NCBI GenBank assembly: GCA_018340805.1
Contig: JACMZG010001908.1
Location: forward strand, 19,208,379-19,272,378
Reading direction: 5' to 3'
Source: Microvelia longipes
Lineage: Eukaryota; Arthropoda; Insecta; Hemiptera; Veliidae
DNA length: 64,000 nucleotides
The first letter of the stretch is position 1; every line of letters begins with the position of its first letter. The position numbers were made by a program, and so were the translations under genes. Positions 1 to 12,780 of this stretch are shown here, piece after piece. The notes below the pieces were generated by a model. That model made no database searches, was not told the origin of the DNA, and saw nothing but the letters and a program-made list of their open reading frames with translations.

Positions 1-1619
1 TGCATATATAAATAAATTGTCTAATATTCATTGCAAATATGCTACTCAAACATCTATTGATTTCTATTAGAATAATCAAAAAGCTTTTACCATTAAATTT
101 CGATATAAGATATTATACTTGTGTTTTTTTAATCAAATGAAAGACTTCTAAAAAGAAAATCTTTTGGTACTGTAAAAATCTAATAAAATATTCTTCAAGA
201 TATACCCTATAGAAACGGGTATTTGAGTGATCTCAGAAATCTAATATTTTTACTGTTCGTTTCAAATCATTTTTTTTCTTGGATAAAAAGAAAGTACATA
301 TAGCTTTTCTAGGTTCTATAAAGAAAAATTTTGCGGTGTTATACATCATGCTTTTATCAATGCTAGCTCTTATATTTTGATACAAATCCATGTATTTTAT
401 AGTTTCCTTTGTATAAAATAGAGATATATAAATAATGCTGTGGCGTTTCCGATGACGTTTAAAGGTTGATTTTTTACGGATTTATTTTATTTTATATTGA
501 GAAAATTCAGGATTTTATTACTATTTGGTTTTATTTTTGCATAATTTTGATCATTTACGTTTATGGTGGTACACTTGTTTTTAAGAATTCACAAATTTCC
601 ATTTCTTAAAGTGAAAGAAAAGCGCAGGATTTACATCAATTGTGAATCCTTTGATAATTCACAATCACTAAAGACAATTGTTCAATAGCGATGAACCTTG
701 ACACGTTTATCACCTGAATTCTTAAGCTGTGTCCACATATTCAAGTTAAGTCTGCTTTGTGTCTGGTTCGAGAAAACTATGATGTAGGTATAAAGAATTG
801 AGGTATGACACTCTACTTTATGTATCAGACGGAATAGCTAAACTAACACTTGATGTTGACTCAACTTGCTTATGCGAGGAGAGCACAGCTTTGAAACTTT
901 ATTGCTATATTTGTTTCTACAACGATAATAAAAGCAGTGCTTTATCTATTGTTTTAGATGCATAAATAAGAAACTCCTATTAATTTTAACTTACAGTATT
1001 CAAGGAATTTGTACCAAATCTCTTATTTGGCAATTCTCATATTACTGGAAAGTTTAGTAGGTATTAATGTCTTTCATAATTAAAATCTTCTTTCTAATGA
1101 CTGTCGTCATTAGTTGAACAATGTCCAGCAAATTATCCAGAATTCGCTGGATATTGGAAAACTAATATATAATAATAATCATTATTATTAGTTATATTAG
1201 GTTATTAATATATAATAATATATAATAACCTATCTATAATAAATAATATAAGAATTGTATTCACCAACCAGCATTCACCACTAACTTGAGTAAAACTAAC
1301 TCAAGTACGATAGTTTTTGAATTGGGTTTCTTTGACATAAGCTTATATATTTAAGTAAGTAATGTGTACTAACCGAAGGGAAATATTCTACGTGGTAAGA
1401 GGGGGCACTTAAATTAAAAAAAAAATCATCAAAAAATGACAAATATGGGTATAGTTGACGGCAGAGGAATAGATCTCCTGGCACTTTGCTTCCTGGCAAA
1501 AATTACTCACATGCCCCACTCTCAGACTTAAGTCTCCTACTCTCATGTATATATAAACAGAGGCTAAGGGTGTTTTTTCTATGAGAGTTTTTTTACGATT
1601 TTCGTTTATAGGCCATCAT
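1..1619. other. AT-rich non-coding sequence
   Basis: No coding potential is visible on either strand. It contains small palindromes: atccag/ctggat around 1136-1154 and several TAATAAT/ATTATTA hairpins at 1160-1240. The block at 1505-1590 (gccccactctcagac, then ctctcat) has a diverged echo at 1815-1890 inside the adjoining family B copy. Confidence 0.6.
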
Positions 1620-2060
1620 AGTGGTAGTGATAGTAATTTGGGAGAGTTAATAGATCACCTAGTTAGTAGGCCCCGTTTTGGGCCCTTTTTGCGGACTACT
1701 TTAGATAGAAGATAGTGTTCTACCTTATGAATCCTAGTCCAGGCATTTTTTGTTTAATACACAGAAGAGCCATGGCTTTATTATAAGTTTCTATAGCTTT
1801 CACTAGAAACAACACGTGCCCCACTGCCAGACTAAGCATTCCTGCTCTCATAATCATTAGGCAGAAACACGTATATATTTTTTATGTGAGCTACTATTGA
1901 GGGTCCTATATTTTGCCTAAACCAGATTTATTTAGGGTTAGGAATATTTTAGTACTTGACATCGTACAGGCTCGGAACCACCGGCTTAATGTCCCTTTAG
2001 AAGGAGTGCACGTGAAAGGATTTTCATCCCTCGCATGAAAATCCTAGAGGCCCGACCGAG
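1620..2060 (+). repeat. Dispersed repeat family B, copy 1
   Basis: This moderately GC-richer block recurs in inverted orientation at 52913-53420. Shared landmarks in order are gatagtgttctac, aacaacacgtgc, gagggtcctaaattttgcctaaac-like sequence, accaccggctt, and tcctagaggcccg. Near its 3' end it contains a hairpin with 11-bp arms (2017-2027 and 2035-2045, 7-base loop ccctcgc). No open frame is shared by the two copies, so this is a non-coding interspersed repeat of unknown class. The sequence just downstream (cgagatcgagtccgg) weakly resembles a pol III B box, but no matching A box is convincing. Confidence 0.7.
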
Positions 2061-3423
2061 ATCGAGTCCGGACTGTCCGTGTGGTGGCAGACGTTCGTGC
2101 TACCATTATTTTTGCAGATATTTGACTTAGCTATTTGATAGGGATTATTTTATTTGCTAACCACTAACCCTAAAATTATAGTAAAGTCATATTGAACTAA
2201 CAGTACAGGGTTTAGTATATTTATTTCTTACCCAATAATATATCTCTGATAAATTCGCCAATTAAAAAAAATAATAATATTAATAGCTGCTCTGTAGAGT
2301 AATCTTATAAGAGTTAACATTCTACCTTATCCGGGCATCATTAGTAAAAAGCCAAGAAATTTTCAACAAAATTAAAAACAAAAAGTATAAAATGTCTTTC
2401 ACAAAAGGGAAGAAAAAATACAAAGCATGCAATCATTTAAATACGTTTTATTTTGTTATGGTCTTTAATCAATTTATATGTTTTAATATTAAAAATAATT
2501 ATGATATTTGTAAGCAAGAGTGGTACGTGTAAAATTTTACAAATTTAGGTATAAATGTAAAATTCAATAACTTTAAAACTACTTTAGATATAAAGCAAAC
2601 TCTAAGTTTAAGTATATTTAAATATAAAAGCAAAGAAAATTGTTGAATTAGAGTTTTCCAACTCGCGTTGTGATTGCTTATAATGTAGATTAAAATTCAA
2701 AAAGCTTAGAAAAACGAAAACTCTTAGAAACCAATTGCTGTGAAATTAGCCCACTTGAACCCAATTTTCTACTCAGTAAATGCCCCATTTTTTTATAGTC
2801 CTTTTATATTTATTTTTATACTTTCTGAAATCTGAATACGGTTAAAGACTAAAAAGTAGGAATAAATCAATACAAAATAAAGTGAGATTGTTTTATAATA
2901 AATAAATAATTGAAAAAGGAATAATTACACAACAAAAAAAGGTTTAAAGTAAACTTTGATTAAAGTAAACAAATATCAGAAAATATATTGGTGTAAGCTA
3001 AAAAAAAGCTTTAAAAACTAAACCTTAAAATATAAAAATCTTCTGTAAAAGCAGAATATTTTTTTTTTACTTTTTTACAAAAAATATTTTTTATCATACA
3101 TAAAACTACCTTTTAAAACTTTAAATAAATATTTGCGTAATTCTTTTAAAACAAAATTTGGGTCACTTTTTGAATTTGTGTTCTTCAATTTAATTAGTAT
3201 ATGATTAAAAATAATTGAAAGTATATTTTGCGACAGGTCCTTTAAATAGACATTTTTTAAAATTATTTTTATTCTACTTATTCTTGTGTTGTGTTTTTTT
3301 TTATTAATATATTTTAAGGTTTCTAAAGCTCTAAATTGCTAGTTTAAAAAGCGCTTGAATTTGGCTCTGGCTTGTTTCAGCCTCTTCTAGTTAAACCCAC
3401 TAATTTGGCGTAAAGAATCTGAT
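2061..3423. other. AT-rich non-coding sequence
   Basis: Short GC-richer tail to about 2110, then low-complexity A/T sequence. No gene, RNA gene or recognisable element is seen. Confidence 0.6.
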
Positions 3424-3540
<117 letters not shown>

Positions 3541-4257
3541 TGGTTTGTATGTAAGAATTGTTACTCTTGCATATGGCAAACAATAATTCTTGAAGGTTTT
3601 TTAAGTTAAAACGAAACTTGGCATATTGCGAGACGTTGGTATCACTACAGAGTCTATTGTTTGTGAAAAAGTTTAGAAAAAAATGAAAAATTCGTATTTC
3701 TTTTGGATAAATCTTAAGTCAATTATCCCTTTTTACATTTTGTTGTATTGTTTGAATTTAATTAAATAATAACTCTATACTGACTGACTGTAAAACTACC
3801 CATGAATCTTTTAGTTCTTAATTGTCATTCAGAAATGTTTCTTTGTAAAATATCAGAAGTGATTGTTTGTTATTATTTTTTTAAATCTTCGATATTCATC
3901 AGATATCTTAAACCCTGTTTTTTCCGGTAGTTTCTTTTTCTTTCATATCTATACAAAACAAAATAATCAATATAACTCGAGTTTTTCATCATAATATCAT
4001 ACAAGAAAATTCTGCTTTTTCATTTAAAAAGTAAGGTAGAAAATGTGGTCCTGGCCAATCTCCAGCATTCAATCATATGTCATCTTTATTAGCTCTATAA
4101 AGGAGCGAATTCCCGAGCGTATGCTTCACCTTACTTCAACCAGCCAGTTTTTTCATAAGCTCTATTTTTTAGTCTTCTGAGCTTCTTTTATATTTTCTTT
4201 GTAAAATATTTTTATAAAAATCATTTATTTTAATAAACGCTTTCGGATCAGTTTTTC
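3541..4257. other. AT-rich non-coding sequence
   Basis: Nothing supportable as a gene. The block at 4030-4150 (gtggtcctggccaatctcc, gagcgaattcccgagcg) is slightly GC-richer but has no identifiable content. Confidence 0.5.
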
Positions 4258-4735
4258 TACTTTTCCTTATTTATATAATACAATACACATTACCTAGTAA
4301 CAATACCGTAGTACTGTGTTAGCGAAAAAATCCGAAATTGGGATTTTACGTGAGTTATCCGTTATACCTCATGAGTGGTTTCACTAAGTTTAATGTTTGT
4401 GTTTGTTATCATCGTAGCTCTTAGCGTATGGTTATAACATCTGTTATAACTTTATAACCGATAATATTATAATGTTATTTTTAGCGTACGGTTATTGTTG
4501 GATCATAAAAGTTGAGGAGCATGGAGCGGGGTCAGTGATGGATGGCCGCTAGAAATAAAACAAATATTACTCGTCTGAGGATGAGCGAAGGGTGTCCGAA
4601 GACGTGCTACTGTGGATTTCGCGAGTTTTATATTCTGAGGAAGAGCGAAGCGAGTCTAAAAAATTGAGGATGAGCGTAGCAAATCCTATTTGTTGAGAAA
4701 TTGTTCTGAGGTACCCCGTATCCGATTTTCCTTCT
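4258..4735 (+). repeat. Dispersed repeat family A, internally deleted copy
   Basis: It begins with acttttccttatttatata, has the family's aaaaaatccgaaattggga block near 4325 and atcatcgtagctctta near 4410, then jumps to the 3' half: attgttggatcataaaagtt (4493 on), the gaggatgagcgaag units, and the terminal gaggtaccccgtatccga. The two GAGCGAAG-type units at 4576 and 4640 are the family's signature. The middle of the element present at 56672-57465 is missing here. No open frame is conserved among copies. Confidence 0.8.
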
Positions 4736-5780
4736 AATGACAGCACACCATTCAAATATAATAAGTATTTATTAACATCAATAAAATTATTCGAATTTGT
4801 TAGAGAGACAAAAGAAATTGTATTGTGGCATGAAGTTTTTTTCCGAAAAAAACTTAGCAACACGATATTGTTTTAAATGTTTCGAAAATTCTTAGAAATT
4901 AAAATATGGCTTATTTGAGACATGCAAACACTGGAGTTATTTTCGTGTTGATCAATTCTTTAATTTTTATTCTTGTTTTAATTTCGTTTGCTTTGATTTA
5001 TTTACTTATACTATATTTGTCTATTCTATAAGTTATTAAATAACAATTTTCTTAATTTATTATTATTGTTTGTATATATCAAATAAAATTAAATAATAAA
5101 CAATTTTATCGAACCTTCCTTTGGGTCAACCTCTGCTAAACGCTGATGTTAATATAAAATATAAAGCGTTGATATTTTTATCATGTAATAAATTTTTATA
5201 ACGACGACTGATCATAAAGTCATATAAAACAATTTGGAAAGACAACAAGACCTAAAGTTTATCGCCTGAGAGTTGAAACTTAGTTTTAACTCGTATAAAA
5301 ACTTTAGAGCTTCAATGATATTACACAGACAAACGTACAATCATGCAAACAAACAACCACTTTAGAGGTCTTTAATTCTGGTGAAATATCGTGTTTTAAG
5401 TAAAATTAAATTACTTTTTGCGGGTGGTTGTAATGTGTCTACTTTACTGCCACAAAATGGTCGATAAAACGATTAATTTACGTTAGAAGGATGTAAAATT
5501 TTACTTTACAGCCGCTACGCAAAGTAAAGTATTTAATGTTTTTTCTTTTTTTTTGACTGCACCTCTCAAAAATGGTATAAACAAACCCGTTTTATTCTTG
5601 TTATATAACCTGCTTTTCGGCCTTTGTTGTTATAACCTTGGGAACATAAGTTTTCTTCTATTTCTCTATCTCATACAACATCCATGGAATCAGAAAAGTT
5701 TCTTAATCCGTCATCCTTTTTATTCAAGATATTTGGAACATCCTCAAAAGCGTCATTTTATGACGAAGATGAGCTAAAAG
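4736..5780. other. AT-rich non-coding sequence
   Basis: No gene or repeat recognised. An open frame at 5553-5777 (+) is rich in F, L and Y, as expected from AT-rich chance sequence, and has no domain. Confidence 0.55.
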
Positions 5781-6104
5781 CATAAATATGTTATTACTAG
5801 AGAGCCCAATAGGTTAAAACTTGAAACATCGAAAAAGTAACCTGACACCTTCGCTTATTAATATTATCAAATAATCATTACAAAATTACAATTACTTATA
5901 TAGTAGAACAATACAAGAAATACAAATCAAAACACAAACAATGTATGGGAAGCCGAAATGAATTGGTTTATCATAACCTTAACTTTCTCTTAAAGGAGGT
6001 TTCAATGAGGTTACACAAAGCCCCTGAGAGCCCAAAAAAGATGTTTCAGGCCTCTCAATGTATTGTGATAGGCTATGTCCCCTCTAGTATAAATATCTCC
6101 ATGG
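5781..6104 (+). mobile_element. MITE family C, copy 1
   Basis: About 320 bp bounded by imperfect terminal inverted repeats (cataaatatgttattactag at the left; ctagtataaatatctccatg at the right). The interior landmarks taaaacttgaaacatcgaaa, aggaggtttcaatgaggtt, agcccctgagagcccaaaa and tgtttcaggcctc recur at 61734-62032 (+) and, inverted, at 51599-51885. It has no coding capacity, so it is a non-autonomous DNA transposon. The superfamily is not assigned because target duplications are unclear. Confidence 0.8.
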
Positions 6105-8087
6105 CTAAAAGTAATTGTTAATTAAACAAATGGTTATTTAAATCTGTGGCGTGGTAATTTAACTCGTGGAATCCTTAAGGTTGTTCTGCTATTCTGTTTT
6201 CTTATTTTATTTGGTTGGTAGACACTGATAATGTCCGTAAGCACATCAAGGAAATTAAAAACGGGAATTAATTCACCTTAATTCTATGCTGCTCTAATTT
6301 TTCTTTTGTTTTTTTATTAATACTAGAGAGGGTATTTTAATGCATAAAATATACAATTGCATATTGAACTAGAAGTACTATATTGCATAAATATCTAATT
6401 GTAGATGTTTACTATTCCCAAATTCTTTATAGTTTAAATATTTGTTTAATAGTTCCCATGTCAATACTTGGTCCATTTTATAGCTAAAAATTATTGTTCA
6501 AGTGTATACTTGAGAGTAATAAACATTTTTGGTTTGAACCCATATTTTATTACTCTGAGGGTTATGACCCTATTCACTTTTATAATAACCAGCATATGGT
6601 TTTTATCTTAAACTCCAGTTACACTGGCCTAAAGAGCTATAAAGTTTTTGTTTTTCTTTCTACAAAAGATCTAAGGTAGTAAACAAAAGAAAAACTAACT
6701 AGGTTATTTCCTTGTTAGTATACATGTTAGCTACGTTAGGAAGGTAACTGTAAAAGTTTTTTTTGTTTATTTAAAATAAAGATGAGATGAAAGTATAAAT
6801 TTAGTATTCAAATGAGGAAGGAAACTTTGTATAAACAAACAAATCAAAACCAAACTAAATATCTTGCTATTTTGCTAAATAAAAACTGAACACTGAGTTT
6901 GTCTGTTAGTGCCTTAGTTTTAGACTTATTTATTTTTGGAATAATTTATTACTTAACCTTCTACTCTTTTATTGCTTACTTACTCTGCCCCTTCATTCTG
7001 ATAGACAAAAGTTACAGTATATCTTAACACCTCCCTACGTTTGTATTTTTTATTAAAAAATAATTTATTTATATTTTTGTTTAATCGAAATTTAGATGTA
7101 GTTTCGGGTTGATAATTTTTTATTTCCTGCGAGATGTTTATTTTTAAATTGCAGAGATATAATTAAGTTTAAACGAGTTTGGGGTTTATATAGTTTTAAA
7201 AGGGTAGTTCTAACACCATAACTATTTTCAGCTACATTTCACATTTGTGATTGTTACGCAAATGATACACTTTAATTACCTTGGATTAAACAGCTTAATT
7301 ACTCTGGAGTAAATGTTTTGTTTTTGGTTATATTTCCAATTTGAAGTAATTGTTTGTTTTTGAGATTCTTATTTTTACTAGTTTCTAGTATTTCTATGTA
7401 GTACGGTGATATTCTAATATAAAATATCAATGAAAGTATGTACATGACCAGTTTTCCTGCAAATGAAAACATTTGTTTTCATTTTTCTTATATCAGTTGA
7501 AATAAGTTTGATGGCTTTATTTATAGAATTAACTTCACTCTCCTTAGATAGAGGTTACCTTCCTTAAAGTTATTTGGTTAAACAAATTTAGTAGCTTTAA
7601 CTCTAATGAGGATTTAGATCATGATATTGTTGTCTATTTGCGTGTTGCTTCGAGTTCTAAATTCTATTCAAACTAGCCGTCACTGGAACGGCTTGATTCG
7701 AACCTTTTTCGGTGTCTTGTAGTTGTGTTGTAGTACGCTAACAACAAAATAAATTGAAAGTTGCATAAGAAGTTTGGATTCGATGTGTCAATAGTTGTCA
7801 ACAGCTGTTCTGCCGTTAATAGCTGACTCATGCCGCAAAATGTTACTTTTTATTCAAATGTTTTATTTTTTTATCTCAACTTTATTCTGCTTTCGTATCA
7901 TATTTATTTATTTTATATTTTATTTTCAAACCTCATTATAATTCTTATCAGAGTTCATACATTAAAGTGGATTTTTGTATTTAGTTTTTATAGCTATATA
8001 CCCTTTTCAAAAAAACATGCGTGTATGGCAAATTGGATGATGATTGTCTAACAACATCAGAGTTATGGAGAGACTAACAAACATTTA
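6105..8087. other. AT-rich non-coding sequence
   Basis: No coding region, RNA gene or repeat of length is visible. Open frames at 6494-6679 and 7830-8051 are low-complexity and have no recognisable domain. Confidence 0.55.
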
Positions 8088-8088
8088 T

Positions 8089-8172
<84 letters not shown>

Positions 8173-8206
8173 ATATATATATATGTATGTATGTATGTAT
8201 GTATAT
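8088..8206. repeat. Compound (AC)n(AT)n(ATGT)n microsatellite
   Basis: About 11 AC units, then a long AT tract, then about six ATGT units, followed by a purine-rich agagag stretch to 8228. Confidence 0.97.
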
Positions 8207-8228
8207 AAAGAGAGAGTAAGAGAGAGGA

Positions 8229-10214
8229 GATATATTAAACATTATATGTTCTATTTAATTACGTCTCAATGCAGGTTTAATATAATTGAAAAGGTCATAG
8301 ATCTACTCAACTCCTATCTCTGACTCAAATCAATGATTTATCCACTTATCGTGACAGGAAGTTAGAAAAACATTAAATTCACTTATATTTCTCTTTCATT
8401 CTAAAACTACGTTTTATAGCGTTGTAAAACTATGTCATAAAATGAAAAAAGAATAATGATATTGATATTAAATCTGTTGTATTTGGTTAGTTACTAGGAG
8501 TTTGTATTATGAGGTTTCATGCTGGAAAATCCTCGTACAGTTTAAGTGCATTATAAACCCTTTTCACGTAGATATTGTTTAATAATAAAACTAACAAGCT
8601 TGTTACATTGCTTTTTATTTATCTGTATAGCGTAATAAATTATTCCTTTTATTATTTAATTTTAACTACGATTTACCCTTTCTTTATTTTATAGTTTAAA
8701 GAAGCTTTTTGATCGTTTAAAAAAATTACAATTCTTTTTTAAATTAATATTAATAATTTTGATTATTTTTTCTAATTTGTTACTCAGGGTTTAATATATT
8801 CTTTAAATTGTTTTCTAAAATTAATTCTTATAGATAGAGCCGGCTAACGCTATATTTGATTTTGAATTATTTTTATTCCTTTTGATGCAATTTTAGTATA
8901 TTAGTCATGCATAATATTCATTGCTGCGCTGTGTATACGTATCTTAAGTTAAAATAATGTGATATGCGATGAGTTAAGATGTGTGATAAACACACATCTT
9001 AACTTACATAGTATATCCGTGTTCTAAAATCTAACAGTTTTACATTGTTAATGTTTGGATTTTTAAAACAGCTCTATACTAGTTCTATATTTCATAACCG
9101 GCCTCATAGAACTGAAGACGTTCCAGGACTCGCCAATTTCAATATTCCAAGCAATTTGTTCCATTTCCCCTTATTTAACGATTTTTCCAAATTTCTTTGA
9201 TTTCCCTTGTAAGTAAAATCCTTTACATATTTTAATTAAAATTTTATAATTTTTCCACACAATATTAATTTCTTTAACTCATGGCATTAAATTATTATTT
9301 TTTAAATATTGTCTCAATTTTTAAAATTATTAGAAACATTTTGACATTCTTTAAAAAAATATTTTGTATTACTTTTCTTTTCAAAATTTAAGATAAAACT
9401 TTTATTCCATTACAAGTTTTCTAGAAGTTCTTTTTTCTTTTCTCCATTTCTTAAAACTAATATAGGCTGTATAAATTTTTAAGTTTATACAGTCTGAGGA
9501 CTAAGTAAAAATGAAACTTAAAAAAATAAAGCTTGAAAGGCAAATGCTAAATTGAGACTTCATTAACTTAATAAATATACTTTTAAGTAAAAAACTGTAA
9601 TTTACTAGAAGTATAACTTCCATTTCTTACAAAGAAAATTTCTCTACTCTTATAATTTTTCTGAGAATTATTTTCCTTTTATTATGAGCTGTTTCTCTTG
9701 AAACATTTATACAGAAGTTGATTATTTCTTTAAAAGTTTTATTAAATTAATTATTTTTGTATAAATTTTTAATAAAATGGCTATAATTTACATATAAATT
9801 AAGTAAAATTTTATTTATAGACTTCTAAATTTAGTATAGAAGTGTATTGAAACAAACTTATATGAGGAGCAACAGTTGAAAATATTAGCTCACTGCTGAG
9901 GCTGAGTTTTCATAAACTAATACAATTTTAAACCTAACATGGAACGACCAGGGGTCACTTCTAGGCTAAATGTATTTAAATCCACAAAGTAAAGCTTAAT
10001 CTACATCACGCAATTTACAGTGACATTATAATGGAAAAGGAAAAGTTGCTAAAAATGTAGCTCGCATGGCAAGAATAGGACCAGAAAGTGTTAAAAAAAT
10101 CTGTGTGAAAGTACCCTGATATACAGGGTGCTCCGTCCCCTTCTCAATTTTTGAGATGTATAAGATAAACTTTTGAAACTTGGAGATCTACATTGTATGC
10201 TGTGAGCATTTAAT
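8229..10214. other. AT-rich non-coding sequence with small hairpins
   Basis: No gene seen. A perfect 14-bp-arm hairpin (agttaagatgtgtg) lies at 8972-9004 and a 9-bp-arm hairpin (ctgtataaa) at 9467-9492. A short tacagggtgctccgtccc near 10122 resembles a DNA-transposon terminus, but I find no partner for it. Confidence 0.55.
8972..9004. repeat. Perfect 14-bp-arm hairpin
   Basis: Arms agttaagatgtgtg (8972-8985) and its exact complement (8991-9004) are separated by ataaa. A downstream T-run typical of a terminator is absent, so it is recorded only as an inverted repeat. Confidence 0.9.
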
Positions 10215-10290
10215 GTGAACCGAGTTCAAAGCAGGTAGGATGAGCGTAGTGAATCCGATTTTATAAAGAAAAGTTGTACCCCGTACTCAC
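10215..10290 (+). repeat. Dispersed repeat family A, 3' fragment
   Basis: Only the family's last part is present: aggatgagcgtagtgaatcc (10237) followed by gttgtaccccgtact (10274). The GAGCGTAGYGAATCCGA and TACCCCGTAC blocks match the ends of the copies at 23.2 and 57.4 kb. Confidence 0.75.
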
Positions 10291-10835
10291 TTTTTTGCTT
10301 CTTTTATTATCATTTAAAAGTATGGCTGTTGCCATGCTTGGCCCCCTATACAATCCCTAATAAGTCAAATTCAAAAACTTTGTGAAGCCAGATTAAAGTA
10401 ATAGACGTTCGAAACATAGTGCTCGGTGAGCTTACAAATTAGGTAAAAAATTTGACACTGCCATTGTATACGTGTGTTTCTTATACAGAAGTGTGATAAA
10501 TTGCGTTTCTTTGTATTTTAGTGGTTTTTGTGACACGGATTGCGGGGGATCTCTGGGTTCTGATTTGTATTTGTGACGTAAACGCTCTGCTATAAACTGT
10601 CCCAAAATTAATTGCCCTAGTTGAGGTAGCGTGATGGATGTATAAACGTTACGAGGCCTTAAGACTTCACTTTTATTATATCTTAAAAATGGTTTAACTT
10701 GATAATGTCCGAATAACTAAATTTTAGCCTAAGAAATAATGTCAAAGAATATTTATTAGTGTGCCGAATGAGTAAGATTAAGCAATTGCATGGCATTAAT
10801 TAAGTGCCTCTAGCATTAATATTTGAGTGCGCTCT

Positions 10836-11190
10836 AACAGTAGGAACTTAAGGCAGCTCATGGGCATGGTATCACAGGTAGAAATGGCTGATAGACTTGC
10901 AGCTTTAAATAACGCAAGCCAATCCCTATTTTATGCTCATTATTACCATTTAACCGAAGCAAATTAGTTCCGAATTATATCTCTAAAATAAAAGAAATTA
11001 TTAGTCTAAACGCCAGAAGTCAGCTTTTATTTGTTAACTGCTCCTTTGGTAATACAGACCACAGATGCTCTCTATGTTATATGAATACCATCGAAGACAA
11101 CCTCCACTTTATACCACTTTGTTATCTTTTGTTTGTTTTCCACTTAGTTCTCTGCTCGACTTTAACAGGGTTCGGATTGGCATATTTAAA
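10836..11190 (+). pseudogene. Decayed LINE ORF2 C-terminal fragment (probable)
   Basis: A frame from about 10839 reads coding-like protein (RNLRQLMGMVSQ, then ADRLAALNNASQ, then YAHYYHLTEAN) up to a TAG at 10964. Further along in a different frame (about 11037-11150) it reads NCSFGNTDHRCSLCYMNTIEDNLHFIPLC. This resembles the Cys-X2-Cys ... E-D-x-x-H-F-x5-C knuckle that follows the reverse transcriptase domain in several non-LTR retrotransposon clades. The break between the two frames, the in-frame stop and the degenerate end show it is dead. It lies directly against the fold-back at 11195. The assignment rests on the pattern of the Cys/His residues and their spacing, not on a full alignment, and the clade is not determined. 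Confidence 0.45.
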
Positions 11191-11194
11191 AAAA

Positions 11195-11355
11195 ATTAAA
11201 GAGGAAAAAGTCTCTCCACAAAATTATATTTCTTTATAGCAAAGCGCTTTTATCAGTCATTATCAGTGCTAGCACTGATGATGACCTCTTGTTAGGTTGA
11301 AAACGCTTTGCTATAAAGAAATATATTTTTGTGGACAGACTTCTTTCTCTTTTAT
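11195..11355. mobile_element. Small fold-back element with CTGATGA/GAAA hairpin
   Basis: The left arm (11195-11247) and right arm (11302-11355) are inverted copies with a few mismatches; the shared core is tctttatagcaaagcg and its complement. The centre holds the palindrome cagtgctagcactg followed by CTGATGATGACCT..AGGTTGAAAA. The same terminal sequence, in diverged form, bounds the much larger element at 27850-31020, so the two belong to one family. There is no coding capacity. Confidence 0.8.
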
Positions 11356-12527
11356 TAAGATGAACTCCACTAACGCTCACCTTAGTTCTGAAAGGTTAAA
11401 ATGTTCTGAACGTTAAAATGTTTTCTGAAATTAAACTGTCACATTTTAGCTGTATGTCTAAGATTTGAACCCTTACTTAAGCAGGCTTTTTAGCTTAGAG
11501 GATATTTAGCGTAACGCCTAAATACCCAAGTAATCGGCTGGAACGCCTTTATTTCATAATATTGCTTAATTAATCTCTGATAATTTTGGAAACTATTCAA
11601 CCCTTAATAATCCATTCAAAGCATTGAAAAAAAATTGCCAAAACTAGAAAACTATTAATAGTCTGAAAATTCTAGTTTATTAATACATTCCTCCGTGGGA
11701 TTTAAACCTCTCAATCCGTTTATACACATATTTCAAACAAATCTCATAACACTCATTCACCTCTCAAAAAATTTATAAATTCCAATAGTAGAAATGACAC
11801 AAAATTATCAATTTTCTAAATTGAAAATTTCTTTATTGCAAAGAGGTAACTATTGGCAAATTTTTTGGGTTATATTTTTAGCTAGTTTAAAAATTGATTG
11901 CGTTCTCACCAGTGTATCTTTAATTGGAAAACGCATTTTACTTAAAAACGGGGTGTCTTTATTCTGACGCCTTCTTTTGTTGTAGTTATGCTATTTTTAA
12001 ATAGGGTATTTTCATTTATTCCTTTGATTCCTATGTCAAGGTTAAATTGGGGTGTATAATAAAATGATTTAACTAATCCAAATAATCAAACTAAATTATC
12101 CTTTCCAATAACAAGACTTTACAAAATGAAATTATGCTTTTGAACTCTTCTTCTTGATACTGGTGTCGTGTAATTTTGAGGCTGGAATAAAGAACTGTCT
12201 GATCTACTGACCAGAGCCGTAGCTTCTACTTGTGTATGCTAGAGTGCCAACTATGTAAATTCAATGTGTCATTTTCATACTGTCCACTATTTTGTTTTCG
12301 CTAAGAATGATACGTTCTTTTCATTTTGTTGCTAATGTAGGATGTAAGTAATTTTTTTTTCTTACTAACTGGGCTCTTAGAACTGGAGACATTTAATGGC
12401 CCTGCTAATTTTAACCCTCTAAGAAATTCTATATTTTCATTTATCTTTGTTGACATCTGATTGTATTTTATTGTATTGTAGCAAATTTTCATCAGGAATT
12501 AAATGTTATATGACTGAAAGAAAAGTA
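11356..12527. other. AT-rich non-coding sequence
   Basis: No gene or repeat recognised on either strand. Confidence 0.5.
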
Positions 12528-12780
12528 TTGTCTTCACCCTAAAATCCGAAACTGAGGTTTCATAATAATTACCTATTCCAGGCACGTCCATTACCTTTCG
12601 AGTGGTTTTCATCATTGTGTTAAATATGTCTGTGTGTGTGTGTCTGTCTGTGTACCTGTGTCACGCATTGATGTCGCTGTGTTTATGTTGAAACAAGGCA
12701 CAAAAATCAGACCATAGGTTTAGTTGTGGAGCCCAATAATATTGGACAATCGATAACAAAGTACTTAATAAATTAGTAAT
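12528..12780 (+). repeat. Repeat family A, 5' fragment of a variant subfamily
   Basis: It carries caccctaaaatccgaaact, then tttcgagtggttttcatca, then a TGTGTGTG/CTGTCTG run, cgctgtgtttatgttga and aaaaatcagaccata, in the order seen in full copies. Its opening caccctaaaat(t)ccgaaac and the gtgtcacgcat block are shared specifically with the fragment at 25598-25720, so these two form a subfamily. Confidence 0.65.

Noticed and set aside
2040..2110. Family B end as a tRNA-derived SINE head (cgagatcgagtccgg)
   Set aside because: No convincing A box at the proper distance, no A-tail, and the second copy loses similarity exactly before this part.
7700..7725. tgattcgaacc resembling a tRNA T-loop or pol III B box
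   Set aside because: No acceptor, D or anticodon stems can be drawn around it.
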